Source: Chromobotia macracanthus
Lineage: Eukaryota; Chordata; Actinopteri; Cypriniformes; Botiidae
Length of the DNA: 64,000 nt
NCBI GenBank assembly: GCA_036877525.1
Contig: JAZGTH010000008.1
Location: forward strand, 11,252,001 to 11,316,000
Direction of reading: 5' to 3'
Both the position numbers and the translations under genes were made by a program. This document shows, one piece after another, positions 24,960 to 38,866 of this stretch (the stretch's first letter is position 1; each line of letters opens with the position of its first letter). The notes below the pieces were generated by a model. That model worked only from the letters and a program-made list of their open reading frames with translations, did no database searches and had not been told where the DNA came from.

Positions 24960-26276
24960 CTTTTCATTGTCAGGCCTGACAGCAAGCAGTCTCTCTCCCC
25001 CCTTGACTACCCTGCTTTACAGACAGACAAAAGACCTTTGGGGTGTTGTTCTAAATACCCTTTTTAGAGGAGCAGCAAAATGAGGGAGTCAGAGATAGAC
25101 AGAGAGAGGGAGGTGTCGCTGTCAGGCTTCTTGTTAGGAAACGTATCCCAGGTCTCTCTTAAAGCATGTATTAGCAGAGCAGACCAAAGCTGTGTGTTGA
25201 ATCTTCACATGCTTCTATAGTGTTTATTAGTTTGGCTTGACTGACTGTTAAGAAAAGACATTCTGTCTATTTCATTCTGTCAAGTCAGACTATTTATGTT
25301 GGAGAAATTTTTGTGGCCATTTTAATTGAAGTCAGGCATAGACAGACTTTCGCCTGGTCCATTTCGTCTGGTGCAATTGGCTTGTAATTGTAACATAACA
25401 TACATCCAAACAAAACAAAACCTTTAAATGCATTTCATAGATTTGATGATTTCAATTTCAATCTCTTAGAATAGACTAGAATCTTGCCGACTTGAAAATA
25501 TGTTGACTGCTTCCCTGTTACTTCCAGAAATTGCATAGAAACCGGCCAATCAGATTGAAACTAGTGATTTAATCCAGTACTTGCCATTTTTCCCTGCAAT
25601 ATACATCAGGGAGTCTGTTCTCAGTTCTGAGCACACTGCATGACCGGCTTCCAACCGACAGACAAGCGACAGCTATCAGAGAGCAAAGAATAAGCCTATT
25701 CTATCATATTACTGCATGCTCGGCGTCTCTTTGTCTGTCATTCTCTCTGCCTCACTCTCTCCATCTCTGTGCTGTGGATGACAGAGGAAGACCCAGCAGC
25801 AGAGGGTTCACACACAGTGGTGACAGACAGAAACCCAAATCTCGGGCTGAACCTCATGGGGAGGGCTGTCACGGCTCGTTATTACGCTCGTGTTCCAAAC
25901 CGGAGCTGTGTGGTGTTTACGAGTGCACCACAGTCGGGAAATGCAATGGATGAAAATTTATGAGAAAAATACCTTTAACCCCAATTCTTGTCCCACTGTG
26001 TATTTCAGTGTTGTGAAACCTGTTAGCACTACAAAAGTGAAGGAAAAAACATACTGTCGCACACAAACTGCTGCATTTTCATTCTGGTACAGTAAGGTGT
26101 TGTGTGCTCCATTGAATCAGGAGTGGCTTGGCAAATTTTGAGATTTGTAAGCTGAAAAAATAGTCAATTCCCTTGTGCCGCTGTCTCTCCATTATAATCG
26201 AGCGTGTTCACTCTGTTCTCCAGCTGTAGGTGTACTGCAGGTACATCTACTGTGAGGTTTAAAGCTAGCTTGAACC

Positions 26277-26280
<4 letters not shown>
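24959..26280. other. Noncoding, no recognised gene
   Basis: No coding segment or confident repeat. The region at 25250-25640 has the look of old diverged DNA, but I could not match it to any family seen in the window. Confidence 0.4.

Positions 26281-26319
<39 letters not shown>
26281..26319. repeat. (CT)n microsatellite
   Basis: Uninterrupted CT run of about 39 bases. Confidence 0.95.
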
Positions 26320-26325
<6 letters not shown>

Positions 26326-26580
26326 AAAGGATATTTAAATGTGGCTGGGGGTTCAATGAGTATTCCACCTTGGATAGGATTTTAATTTGACATGGTTGGC
26401 ATTCATCTAAACCCTCAGTAATGACCACACAAACTTAATTACTCTAATAATCATGAGGCCCGCTCAGACCTCAATCCCCTGTGTGTTGCAGTGGTCCGCT
26501 GCGGGCTGCATCTCCTCATCTCCTGATGAAAACACTGAGGCCAATTGACCTCCCTGAGCATTCAGATTAATTGCCTTCTC
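26320..26580. promoter_or_regulatory. Possible conserved noncoding element
   Basis: Unique, balanced sequence directly after a CT microsatellite. It carries GAGTATTCCACC (TEAD-like), TTTTAATTTGACATGG, CTTAATTACTC, CTAATAATCATGAGG and AGATTAATTGCC. The density of homeodomain-type cores and lack of simple repeats are typical of vertebrate enhancers; conservation is not testable here. Confidence 0.25.
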
Positions 26581-26712
26581 TCTCTTCTCCTCTTCTCACA
26601 CTTTCAGCCATTTTTAGATGTTTGGAGAAGGAGACTGCTGAAGTAAGTGTTTTTTTTTTTTTGTGTGCTTTCCCCCCCTCTCCCCCCCCTCTTACGTGCT
26701 GAGAAGGGTGCC

Positions 26713-26765
<53 letters not shown>
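26713..26765. repeat. (GT)n microsatellite
   Basis: About 26 uninterrupted GT units; overlapping frames on both strands are artefacts of it. Confidence 0.95.
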
Positions 26766-26768
<3 letters not shown>

Positions 26769-28358
26769 AATTGTATGGTTTTGCTGAGTAAGCACACCAG
26801 CACAGGAGTTTGTAACAAGAACTTGACACCTCAGTGTTATGGGCAGTTTAAAGGCAGCTCTCACCTCATAAACACTGAGCTCATAATATACACTAGTCAT
26901 GCTCAACAATACAGTGTCATAGTTATAATAACATGTTCACACTGTTTGTCCAACACTGGAGCATTACATTGGTTAACAGGTTAACCATTGCAGCTTAGCT
27001 CCTTAGCATGTTCTTCCAGTCAAATGTACACAGTAACACTTTAATGAAAACACATAATGTTCCTCTAGCATAGAAACACACCATTATACTAACAAATATT
27101 AAGAAACAAAGTTAAAATGCTCGCAAATGCTGTAACCTACTTAAATTTCAAATGCTGTTATTGTGCACAGACCCTCCTCCCTGTTACAGAGGACGGGTTG
27201 GAAAACGACTGCTGCTCGGAGGGCACATTTGTTTACTTGCTAGTGTTGTCTTCTGTTCGTGTCTTTAGGAAATGTGTTAGTGGGCTGGTAATTGCAGGTA
27301 GAACACTGCGGGGGGCCGCGGCGCTCACTGTGATGCGTGTCTCATTTTTTTGTCTCTCTGGCTCCCACGTCGAGACGAAAAGGAAGAAAACAGAGTCCTG
27401 TTGCTCTTGAGCAAATTGTACAAAGCATCTTGTTTGTATGTTCATGAAGTCGGCTTTATGAGTAATAAACTGTTACGTGGGTCCATGGTTTATTTTTCAT
27501 ATTACACCGTGATATTGTTTCTTGTGTGTATCAGCCTTCCAGCTTGGTAGTATTTTCCTTCTCTCTTTGGCTAGATTCGATCCTTACTTTGGTAATGGAT
27601 TAGGGTGCTTCACAAATCCTATACACACAGCAAGTAGATATATCCCCCTATAGGCCTCCAGGGGCTCCTGACAAACTTGTACACACACTCACATCGAGAG
27701 CCATTGTCTTCTTAGCCCTGATCATTGGATCTCGCTCTCTGTTAAGTCAATAGTCCTTCAGGGCCACCAGGCGAGTCCCCGAATGACTGTACCTGAGCAC
27801 ACCCAATATACACTGGTACAATTCAATTACTCATGTTTCCTTGTTCTGTGAGGTCAAGGGAAATGTTCACTCTCTCAATTGATTCAAATCAATAATTTCA
27901 ATCCAATCTGCAGCCTGTCCTTGGTCCCACAAGCCACCATGCTATGTCTTCATGGATTATTGGCCCGCCAAATACAAGCTTTTTTTTGTGTCATCAGTGC
28001 ATCATTTGCTTCAAAGGTCTTTTGAATATTTCTGTTCATACGTTTGCATGGATTTTTAGAAAGCTTTTGTAAAGCTCCAGGGATGAAGATCTCCGGCATA
28101 CAGGACTTTGGTGTTAGTTGTTGTTCGACCAGTTTTGATCAGGTCTGCTGTTGTTTTCCTGATGAAAAGCTTGTCAGAGAGGTCGGCTACATTAACACAA
28201 GGTCACTGGACCTGGCGTACATGCATCTCTCTGATGAGACATTCTTCATTTAAAGAGAGAGGGCTGTTTGTCCTGGTTCTCATTTAGATATGGACATCCT
28301 TCACCATGTGAGAACTGTCAATAAACCATTTGCCGTGTTTTCTTTTCCAGTGTTGACT
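26766..28358. other. Noncoding, no recognised gene
   Basis: The frames at 27117-27550 and 28044-28253 lack splice sites and recognisable motifs. A short GC-rich patch (GGGGGGCCGCGGCGC) sits near 27310. Confidence 0.45.
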
Positions 28359-28831
28359 TAAAGACACAGTTTATCCAGAAATGAAAACACTGGAGCATCT
28401 AATACTGTATGGTTTACTTTTCAACTGTAAAACACAAAGGGAACACTTTTTTTGTTTAGACTATAGTGCTTTTTATGTTCTTTTTTAGTCTGCGTTTACT
28501 GTTATTGTTTGAAAACCAATAGGAAACATGAGGTAAAATGATAGGACATCCTATCATTGCATTGTGACCGAATGCAATGATTGGACAAACATTTTATGGT
28601 CACGCTCATTCCACAGAAAATGTGTAAATATATAAATATATTTATTGAACTTTACTTAGTGGTTGCTTTCAGGATGTGAAGAGACTTTAAACCAGCATAA
28701 CAAATCGCCCTGCTTTTAAACATGCAATTTTGTGTTCCGGGGGGGCAAAATTCATACAGGTTTGGAATAATATGAGACTGGGTAAATGATGACAAATTTA
28801 TTTGCCTTTTTTCACTAACTGTTTCTTTAAA
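28359..28831. mobile_element. Non-autonomous DNA transposon, family E copy 1
   Basis: The left end TTAAAGACACAGTTTATCC and the reverse complement of the right end TTTAAAGAAACAGTTAGTG form an imperfect inverted repeat. Next to the left end is CAGAAATGAAAAC, and the right side read on the minus strand has TCATCATTTACCC and TTCCAAACCTGTATGAATT. These are hallmarks of a very common fish repeat with consensus AGTTCACCCAAAAATGAAAA. No ORF. Confidence 0.7.
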
Positions 28832-29798
28832 TCAGTTTTGTGACCTCTCCTCTCTGATGTCAGATTATGTTCTGTCTTTCTCCATCTTTGTGGAGGTTGC
28901 AGTTCTCTAGAAGAACACAGGAGGAGCTTATTGGTGCATGTCTTTTTAATTGCTCCGTCTTTGGCCAGGGGGGAGTGCAAAAATACACACTCTTTCTAGT
29001 AACAACGCGCACACACATTCCCTCACACCCCCTCAATTCTCGTGTACTCGCGAAAGCATGCATACTGCACCACGCACATCTCACCGGACAGTCCAGCCTT
29101 GGTTAATTTGCGCCCTCCTTTTGCCTCTTAACGCATCATCTGTGACCTTCAGCAAGGTCTTGCATTAAGTCTAATTGTGATGAGATGCCTGCCACAGTGG
29201 TCCAGGAGCTAAATTAACCATTAGCATTGCCCAGAAGACTCTCGCCGCTGAACTGTTGTCTGGTATAATGATGTGTTGTTCACTACACCACAGTTACACA
29301 GAGACATGAAAATGTGTTGCTCAGAACTTTACTGCTCACTCGTTACCGTCCCTTGATACAAGGGCCGTAAGTGTTGGCAAATACATTCAAGTGTTTTTCT
29401 TTCTTTTTGTGTGTGGGTGTGTGCATGCACTTAAGCACGTGTGTGCGCAGTGATAGCACATGAAAATGCAAATGGAACTGCTATAATTTTGTCCCTCTGT
29501 TTCAAATGTCAGGCTGCTTCATTATTGAGCTCAGCATGAGGCGGACAGAGACGCCGCAGTAGGTAGTATTTGTTTGTTTATGAAGAGTGTGCAAATAATG
29601 CTTTTGCATATTTTATTCAATTTGACGTTTCTCATGCCACTTCAGCTTTCCTGCAACGTTTTAGAATTCGATGAACGTGAATTTTATCGTTGTGTTTTGA
29701 TTGGAAACATTATTGCAGTCTAATTAAAGTAGTGGAAATGTTTCCTGCATGCTGTTTACATCTTTATGCATGGGCAAAACCGTTGCAAGTGTTCTCCG
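28832..29798. other. Noncoding, no recognised gene
   Basis: Overlapping short frames on both strands at 28798-29168 are not credible. A block with AGCTAAATTAACCATTAGC near 29207 is enhancer-like in composition. A short GT-rich run is at about 29406-29445. Confidence 0.4.
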
Positions 29799-30091
29799 TT
29801 AAAGCTTTAATGCGTAACTTTCTACCACCATCTCACCATGTTAGAAACACAAAATTGCAGGTCACTTTACATACTTTTTATTACGTATGTTAAAGTCAAA
29901 TGAAGCCAAACTGATATTTCCTAGGAAATCAGCCCAACATGTCAAATTTATAACAAATTTTTGTCACATATAAACTTACTATTAATGGTAAAGTAAATAG
30001 ATGATGTTAAACACTGATCTCATGTACTTGCACAATAATGGATTTTTATTTATTTTTAAACCCAAAAAGTTGGATTGCATCTTTAAAGGGG
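29799..30091. mobile_element. MITE family F, complete
   Basis: The left end AAAGCTTTAATGCGTAACTTT and the reverse complement of the right end, CTTTAAAGATGCAATCCAAC, are imperfect inverted termini about 290 bp apart. The interior is AT-rich and noncoding. A terminus of the same family lies at 19164-19193. Confidence 0.6.
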
Positions 30092-30184
30092 GAAATTCAC
30101 TTATTTTGCTGTTTAATTCATTTATTTTTTGAGAGCAGCATCGGGGAGCTTGTGTGTCGAGTGAGAGAAGAGGCAAGCGAGGCT

Positions 30185-30440
30185 ATGTCAGAATGGCAAT
30201 GAGAGCTGACCTTTCACAAGGCACAAGGCATCTGCTCTTATTGCCTTCGCCAAAAGTCTCATTAGAGATTATGAGCTAAAACAATTCGCCTTCTTTTGCC
30301 TCTGTAGCCATTTGTTTAAGTTTAATTAAAAACATGTGATCTTTAACCCCTTTTTACACTGTCTGGATTGAGCTTCATTTGTTTCTACTCGGGTTCTGTT
30401 GACCAGAGCAGGATTAGGCAGGCTGATTAGATTAAATGTA
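30185..30440. promoter_or_regulatory. Possible conserved noncoding element
   Basis: Unique DNA with TGACCTTTCA (nuclear receptor half-site-like), GTCTCATTAGAG, GTTTAATTAAAAAC and TGATCTTT. No simple repeat, transposon or ORF was seen. Inference from composition only. Confidence 0.2.
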
Positions 30441-30805
30441 CCGCAGCTGTTGACATTCGTTCTTGTTATTATTGTTGTATTAGAGATACAAAAGGCATTG
30501 CCGCATTCAGCCCAAAATCAAACGGGAATTGGTAGCTAAATGTGTAGCGCCCAGGGGTTAACGCACAGGTCAGGAGGGGGAAAATGAGCATTTGCGTTGT
30601 GTAAATGTCAGTCTCCGAAGAAAAAAGCTTTGCTCATTGCTCATTTGCCCACATCCTGTTAAACAGAGATGAGAAATTCCTCCTCCTTGTACTTTGTGTG
30701 ATTTGATTGTTTTTTTATTACCAAATGGAAAAATCACTGCCTATAGAACTTGTGCTCTAGAGGTTAGGGATCATCATCAATTTTAAAAGATAAAGCAGTA
30801 GATAC

Positions 30806-30946
30806 CTTTACATGTATGCATTTGACAAATGCTTTTCTTTAAAGCGACGTAGTGTGCATTCAAGATATACAATTTATTAGTACTTGCGTTCCCTGGGAAT
30901 CAAACCCACAACCTTTGCGCTGCTAACGTACTTAGTTTACCAGCTA
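30806..30946 (-). mobile_element. tRNA-derived SINE, family B, minus strand
   Basis: Read on the minus strand, the box B region GGTTGTGGGTTTGATTCCC (30892-30913) is followed by the body and a decayed tail with GCTTT and CATTTGTCAAATGCATAC. Box A is decayed. Confidence 0.8.
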
Positions 30947-32089
30947 ATAAATGTACTTAATTGTTAATAGTTGGAAATTACACTTTTACATATAATTGCC
31001 TATAATTTTACATACGTATGTAAATAGCTGGCAGTGGAATGTCAAAGTATATAAACAAAGCAAAGTTACAAAGCTATACTGTGAAGGAAAGAAAAAAGTC
31101 AACAATTTTGAGTTACAATTTTAACATACCCTTCATTCCAAATAATCATGTTACGTTCTAGTTGATTTGATGTGGAGCAGTTATTTCATAGTCAGAATTT
31201 GTGGGAGGTGTTCGCATGAACTTATCTGAGAACTGCTCGGAGAAGGCGGAAGGGCAGAGGAAATGAAGGTTGTGTAGGGAGGAGACCAATAGAGGAACAT
31301 ACGTTTTGTAGACGCGGGCAGCCTGTTTACCAGAGCAGCCCTGTCTGCTTGTTAAAGGAAGCTTGTGAGTGTGATGGAGCCGCCTGTAATATGATATGGC
31401 ATATGAGATTTTATTTTAAGGACAGAGAGGCCTCAGCGAGGAAGGTTTATGAGGTTTTGAGTGGGTTGATCTTTTTAAATATTCAACTTCAATGAAATAT
31501 GGAGCATGACTTGAGGCTGTTTTGAATTCATAAGCATGTTTCGTGAGACTGGATGCGCATATTGAGAGCGGTCGAAGGCAGCGACTGCGTGAAGCCTAGA
31601 GAAAAGGCCGGTCCAACTCGGCCAGACTCAAAGCCTAGGGTGGAGCAAAGCCAGAGAGGAACTTCAAAAAGAAATTAAAAACAATAGTTCTGTTTGATCC
31701 ATCATCTGATGATGAAACAGCCGTCCTGATCAAAATCTGTGATTTTGCTGCACTGGATCTTTTGATTGATTTTTGAGTGACCCTCACAAGAAATATCTTC
31801 CACTCTCTCTGCCATGTTCAATGGACCAAGACTTATGAAAAACGAATCTATACTCTATAATGAGCAAGAAACATCACAAGTGTTGGTTGTGTCTCAGTCT
31901 TTAGTAAGCCCACTGACCCGAGAGTGAGACATTTTAAAAACTGATCCAGTACACTAAAATATTCAATCTCTAAAAATTCCCACAATGCACCTTAAACCAT
32001 AAAAAACATTTTCCGTAAGTCATTATGGTAAGCAGCTAATTCTTACTGGTTTTACGGCCTTGCCAGTGCCCTAGTAAGTGTTTACAATA
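30947..32089. other. Noncoding, no recognised gene
   Basis: AT-rich DNA with no long frames. The segment at about 31540-31680 is richer in CpG and G but has no open frame or promoter motif. Confidence 0.4.
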
Positions 32090-32213
32090 TGCATTTGGCA
32101 GAGTTATGGTAAATTCAAGCTATGCATTTGATCAGTATGTGTGTTCAGATAGAATTAGACCCACAACCTTTGTGCTGCTAATGCAGTGCTGTACCAGTTA
32201 AGCTGCAGGAACA
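32090..32213 (-). mobile_element. Degraded tRNA-derived SINE, family B, minus strand
   Basis: AGACCCACAACCTTTGTGCTGCTAA-type box B region and GCATTTGGCAGAG tail are recognisable on the minus strand. It is more diverged than the copy at 30806, and part of the core is missing. Confidence 0.7.
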
Positions 32214-33914
<1,701 letters not shown>

Positions 33915-34549
33915 GTTCTATTATTGGATTACTGTTTTGCATACAATTACTGAAACATCAATGCCTACATGAAAGGATAAACTAATTGAGAAAGTAATAA
34001 TAATTCTTCTTTTTCCTCTTCTTATTGTTATTGTAACAATTTGTTTTTTAATAATAATGTTAACATTATTATTATTATTTTGCAGGTAATGTTTACAACT
34101 GTTAGCTACATTATATACTATGTATACAGTATACTGCAGTATATACTAACTACAGTATATATTACATTCTATATTATAGTATATATAGTATAAGTTTCTT
34201 GCTGGTAAATTGCTCATTATGTTGTTCAAAATGACATGCTGATTATTTCGTCAACATCAAAGGTTCCTCTAGAGTCTTACTGATGCTGAGATACAGATGT
34301 TTCATCTCAAAATCATGAAACAGCACAACATGCTTCCTTTATTTCAATCTCTCTCTCTTCCTCCATATCCCCTAAACAAATATCATTTGGTGACATTCTG
34401 CTCTCTCCCCGGGTTCAAGTAAGCATTAAGCCGTTTTCATTTGTAATTAATTTTTGCGAGGCGCTGAATGCTGTGGGATTACAACTCCCCATCGCTGCTC
34501 TTTGTTAAAGACTCTGATTATTCAATACAACCACAGCACAGCCACCACA

Positions 34550-34810
34550 GAGAGAGAGAGAGCAATTATACAGGTAAAGAGAGAGAGAGAGCATTTATAC
34601 GGGTAGAGAGAGAGAGACGTAGCATTTATATGGGTATATTTCGAAGGAAGGATTTATACATGTAGAGAGAGAGTGCATGGACACAGGTGGGGGAGGGGGC
34701 ATGTATGCATTTATGGACAGGAGGAAAGGAGGAGCGTTTATACCGGTATAGACAGCAAAACAGGCTTTTATACAGGTATAGAAACAGAGAGAGCATTTAA
34801 CAAAGAGAGA
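34550..34810 (+). repeat. Degenerate minisatellite, about 30-bp unit
   Basis: GCATTTATAC followed by GGTA and an AGAGAGAG run recurs about eight times with variable spacing: ends near 34572, 34602, 34631, 34660, 34713, 34743, 34772 and 34799. The ORFs on both strands that contain repeated Tyr-Thr-Gly or Tyr-Met-Gly motifs arise from this array and are not proteins. Confidence 0.75.
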
Positions 34811-36951
34811 ACAGAGTTGCAGTTGTTTGCAGGAGACAGGCTGTGTATCTTGTGAGATCATAACCAGAAAGCCAGATCCAGACCACATGTATGAGATCTC
34901 AAAACCACAAGATCAAGACTGCAGCTCTGATACACACAAGCGCATGCAAATGCACTCACACACACCATAGACAATGTGTTTGGAGTAAGAAAGGGCCAAC
35001 ACTGAATTATGCTGTTTTATAGCGAATCATTTTTTATTCTCTTTCAGAAACACAAAAGTGCTACAGTGTTCACACACCCTGCACCCATAACAACACCTGG
35101 ACCTGCTTTGATATAAATCACTTCTGCTCGAGTTCAGAGGTTACACAGCTACAGCTGGGAAATGAGAGAAAATCAGTTCTTCTTTTCGTTTTTATCATTT
35201 TATTGTTAATTAGACTTGCTGTGTTATAAATGTCAGTCAAAGAGCACAGAAACAAATCAACATGCTTTACCTGAAGCAGCAGTGGGAAAGGCGGGTGGCT
35301 TTTGGGTGCTGTGTGGATGAGACATGCCTCTGCTGGTATGCTTAATTACTGCTTAACTCATGTAGGTACAGGGGATAATGTACCGGTCATCGCTCTCCTG
35401 AGTCCTTCATTCAGACAGAGGGACATTACGAGCGTCATGAGACTGAATTACAGCTCTCTTTATCAGCCAGGTCTTCTTCTCTTTTGCCATTATCATTTGA
35501 GAGCTGCTAGATCACGTACACACACACGTGAGCTGTGTCCCTCACAATCTGACATTGTTTGCTGTTTTGTTTGAAAACAAGCCCATATTCTGTCGCTCGC
35601 AGGGTTCCCTGTTATTCATGTGGCACCCCATAATCACGTCTGTGCACTGTAAGGCAATAATTAAAGTATTATTTATGATCATTGTTTCTGGTCCAGTTCA
35701 CCTGCGCACAGATTTAGCTCTGATTTCTCTTGACCTTGTCCACGTCTGCCATTATCCTCCTTTTCTCTGCTTAAATGTAGACAAACGAGCACACTGAGGA
35801 TCCAAACAAGAGAGGGTCAGTAGGACAGCCTGATCCTGAAGCTAAATTTGGTCATCAAACTGTGGTATTACATCAGCTCTTTCATTTGAACTGGTTCATT
35901 TTACTGCTGTATTCCAGAGCAGAGGAACTGAATTCTGTATTGTCTTCTGGTGTTCTTTAAAAAAGACAAATAAGATGATTGTAGACATTCATATTTCTTC
36001 ACAGGATCACAGGATAAGACAACCATAATCATTTTAGGAAAGACTTCTCCATTCTGTACACACATGGAAAGATTATCAAGGAAAATCTTTTCCACTTCTA
36101 ATTGTAGTTGTCAGCCAAGTGTCAGTGTTTGCCAGGCCCACATGATAGTCAGGTATGTACATTTGACCCTGAACTGTCTTGCAACACAGTCCCATCAGAG
36201 GAATGCTGCTAGCATGAACTGCTGCTCTGTTTCTCCCACTGAGCAAACTCGCGTTCATTTCCATGCAAATTTAACTTAAGCCATTCAGCCTGCAACCAGG
36301 TGTCATTTCCAGCCTATAACACCAGAAAGCAGCCAGATGGATAGTATAATCACGTCTAATACTTCTATAGGTAATATTGCGAGCTGTACAGCGTGCAAAG
36401 GGGGAAATTACGTGTCGCCGGTAGCATTGTGCGGAGTTAGGGCGGAACAGGCTCCGTTGCAGCTAATCGGACGGCTGTCTGCGTGTGAGCTCGTTAGGGT
36501 GATCAAGTGCCCTCATCTGCTGTCACGTTTCGTTGAGTCGCCTGCCAAAGGCAGAAAGCGAGGGGTGAAAACGGAGGAGAGCAAAGAGATGAAAAGAAAG
36601 TGAGCTTCTCCGCGGACCACAGCATAAATGCAAATTGGGCAAATGATCTCTCAAGTCAGAAAAGCAGTATTTCAGCCCTGTTCTATTTGAAGAAAGAAAT
36701 GAGAGTGTCTCTGCTGGATGGCTCAGTCTGGACGTGAGCGAGGTTTTATGAGTCTAACTGAAGGGGCACATGATGAAAGGAAAGACTGGCATTTAGATTT
36801 GTACTGCAGTGTGTGTGTGTTTGCTTTATGAATGCTTGAGGAATGCTGAATGGATAAACCGAGTTGAACGGTTTCAGAACAATATTTGAACATTTTTAGA
36901 CTTATTGATTCAATGGATTAATAAAAGATTGTTGCATCAACAGCACAACAC

Positions 36952-37030
36952 AAACACAGACAATCATAACATATTTGATGTTTAATACATACCTTTGTGT
37001 AGCACAATTTCTGGCCAATGAGATTTTACT
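36952..37030 (+). repeat. Dispersed repeat L, copy 2
   Basis: Second copy of the repeat seen at 6895-6973, same orientation, with the 20-base identical core at 36968-36987 and an ungapped diverged flank. About 30 kb separates the copies. Confidence 0.6.
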
Positions 37031-37684
37031 TTTTTTGGTCTTGTTAAATGTTTAGTTCAATCTTGGCATCCGATCATTTGTCATTTGTTTTACATCCTTC
37101 GTTTGTCACCCTTAAAGAGAGAGAGAGGGAGGAAGAAGAGGGTGAAGAAATTAAGCAGTATGAAGCAAACGTTAGAATATGTTGAGAAAAAGACCATTTT
37201 AAGAACAGGAAACAGCAAATAGGACAAGCAGGAAATGAACCCGAAAAAAGGAAGAGCCAAAGAGACTAATGAAAGTGGCCTGAAGCACAGGGCAGAGAGT
37301 GGCACACAGAGACAAACGAGTGCACATTCTCAGAAACAGTAATGAGAGCACAGAGAGCTCACTACCTCACACAGATCACTGTATACTACACACACACTGC
37401 ACTTCACCATTACTGTCTCCATTCTGTCTCTGTAGAACGCACTATAGGCTGCATTCTCTGCCTGTCTTAGTATGTATGTTCTACCATTGACAGAACACGT
37501 GCAAAAGTTTCCATCAACATAAATGTATCATTAACCCTTATAGTTTTTTATCCTGTTTGTAATCATGTGTAACATATAAATATGACCTATATTTATTAAT
37601 GACGCTTGTAATAAAGTAGTGTAAGTTGCACTGTTACTGTTGCTCATACGTTTCCAAAATAGCCTTAGAAATGATCAAAAATCC

Positions 37685-37735
37685 AGAGTACCATAGCAAC
37701 CACTTAGCAACACCCTGATACAATGGCGGCAGGTT
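37685..37735. repeat. Fragment of CTAGCAAC-type dispersed repeat
   Basis: CCATAGCAACCACTTAGCAA followed by CACCCTGATAC contains two units of the same motif seen at 33305-33372. Confidence 0.45.
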
Positions 37736-38356
37736 TAGCGCCTTTCGAAACGTTAGCTCTAGTTTTGTTTGTCTGTCTTGGAGCTGTTGATAAAGCTGAT
37801 GCAGACTGAGATCTGATTTGACAGAGGTCTGTGTGTGATGTCTGTTTGTAGCAGTGTGAAGCTAAAACAGACTTCAAATGTTCACCACAGATGTAATAAA
37901 AACAGCTGCGGTTGGGCGCAGGTTTACAAGCTTTAAGAATGAACAGATTTGTTTAGTAGACGCCGTGCTGCAGTGTCTTTGCTGTAGAGGTTATCATTTG
38001 CTCTCTCTGTCTCTCTTTCCTCCCTCCATCCCTTTATGTTTGTGGAAGTTGTCCTTGTTCTAAGCACTCATTCATCACTCTGTCTCTCGCTCTTTTGCTG
38101 AAGTGAACGAGTGTGCTTTGCACCCTGACGAGACTCTGTTTGTAATGCGGGGGCTTGTTTTTTGCGGTCTGTAATGTATGCTGTCATCAGAGGGTGGCCC
38201 TGCCCAGCCAAGCCCGGCACAGAAATCACCACTGATGTGCTGATAAAGCTGCTCAGTCCAGATCCAACCGGGAAAAACTTGGAGTAGTTTGTCATCTGTA
38301 GAGTTCCCATATAACTGTCTCAGGTCAATGCAACGTCATATGAATATATGTGATAT

Positions 38357-38388
38357 ATGTGATCTTCATATGAATATGAAGATCACAT
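38357..38388. repeat. Perfect inverted repeat, 15-bp arms, 2-base spacer
   Basis: ATGTGATCTTCATAT at 38357-38371 is exactly complementary to 38374-38388, with GA between. It lies in an AT-rich patch with further ATATGTGATATATG repeats just upstream and can extrude as a cruciform. Confidence 0.9.
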
Positions 38389-38424
38389 CCTCATCATAGT
38401 CTTTCTCATTTATTGTGTATGTAT

Positions 38425-38449
38425 TATATATATATGTGTGTGTGTGTGT
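38425..38449. repeat. (TA)n(GT)n short compound microsatellite
   Basis: A short TA run changing to GT. Confidence 0.9.
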
Positions 38450-38866
38450 TATACATAAGCCATGCTTCCTCAGTTCAGTGGTCAGGAGCAGTGAACTAGT
38501 GCTGAGCAATAATTCAGTGAGTTGGTTTCCCATCAGCCTCTGCGTCACATCACAGATTTAGGGCTGCTAACACTAGAACATCAACAGTAATAAACCATTG
38601 AGAGGCAACATTGCGAAGATGAGCCGGGCTGCACCTTCACTGAGAAGAATCTTCTGTCCACATGTGTTCTTCAGTTAAATTTTTATTGTGTTGCCCCGCT
38701 GTCAGCTGCATCTCTCTGCTGCTTCCTCTCTCATTTATCTGCTGACTTCAGTGTCAGCGTGGCCCACCGTCAAAGAGCCGCTAACTTTTATAAACGTTTT
38801 CAAGAGAGCTTGTTTGTTTTATCTTCTCTCTCATCCCTCTTTCTCTGCCTCCCTTCTCTTCTGCAG

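Larger units (their letters stand above)
34811..38356. other. Noncoding, no recognised gene
   Basis: No exon with acceptable splice sites was seen. The block at 36385-36600 is unusually CpG-rich for this window. The 88-codon frame there (36337-36603) ends in a Lys/Arg-rich tail and has no recognisable domain. Confidence 0.45.

Noticed and set aside
26766..27110. Second hAT-like copy (AGTAACACTTTAATGAAAAC at about 27031)
   Set aside because: Only a short weak match to the terminus; no further agreement with the family.
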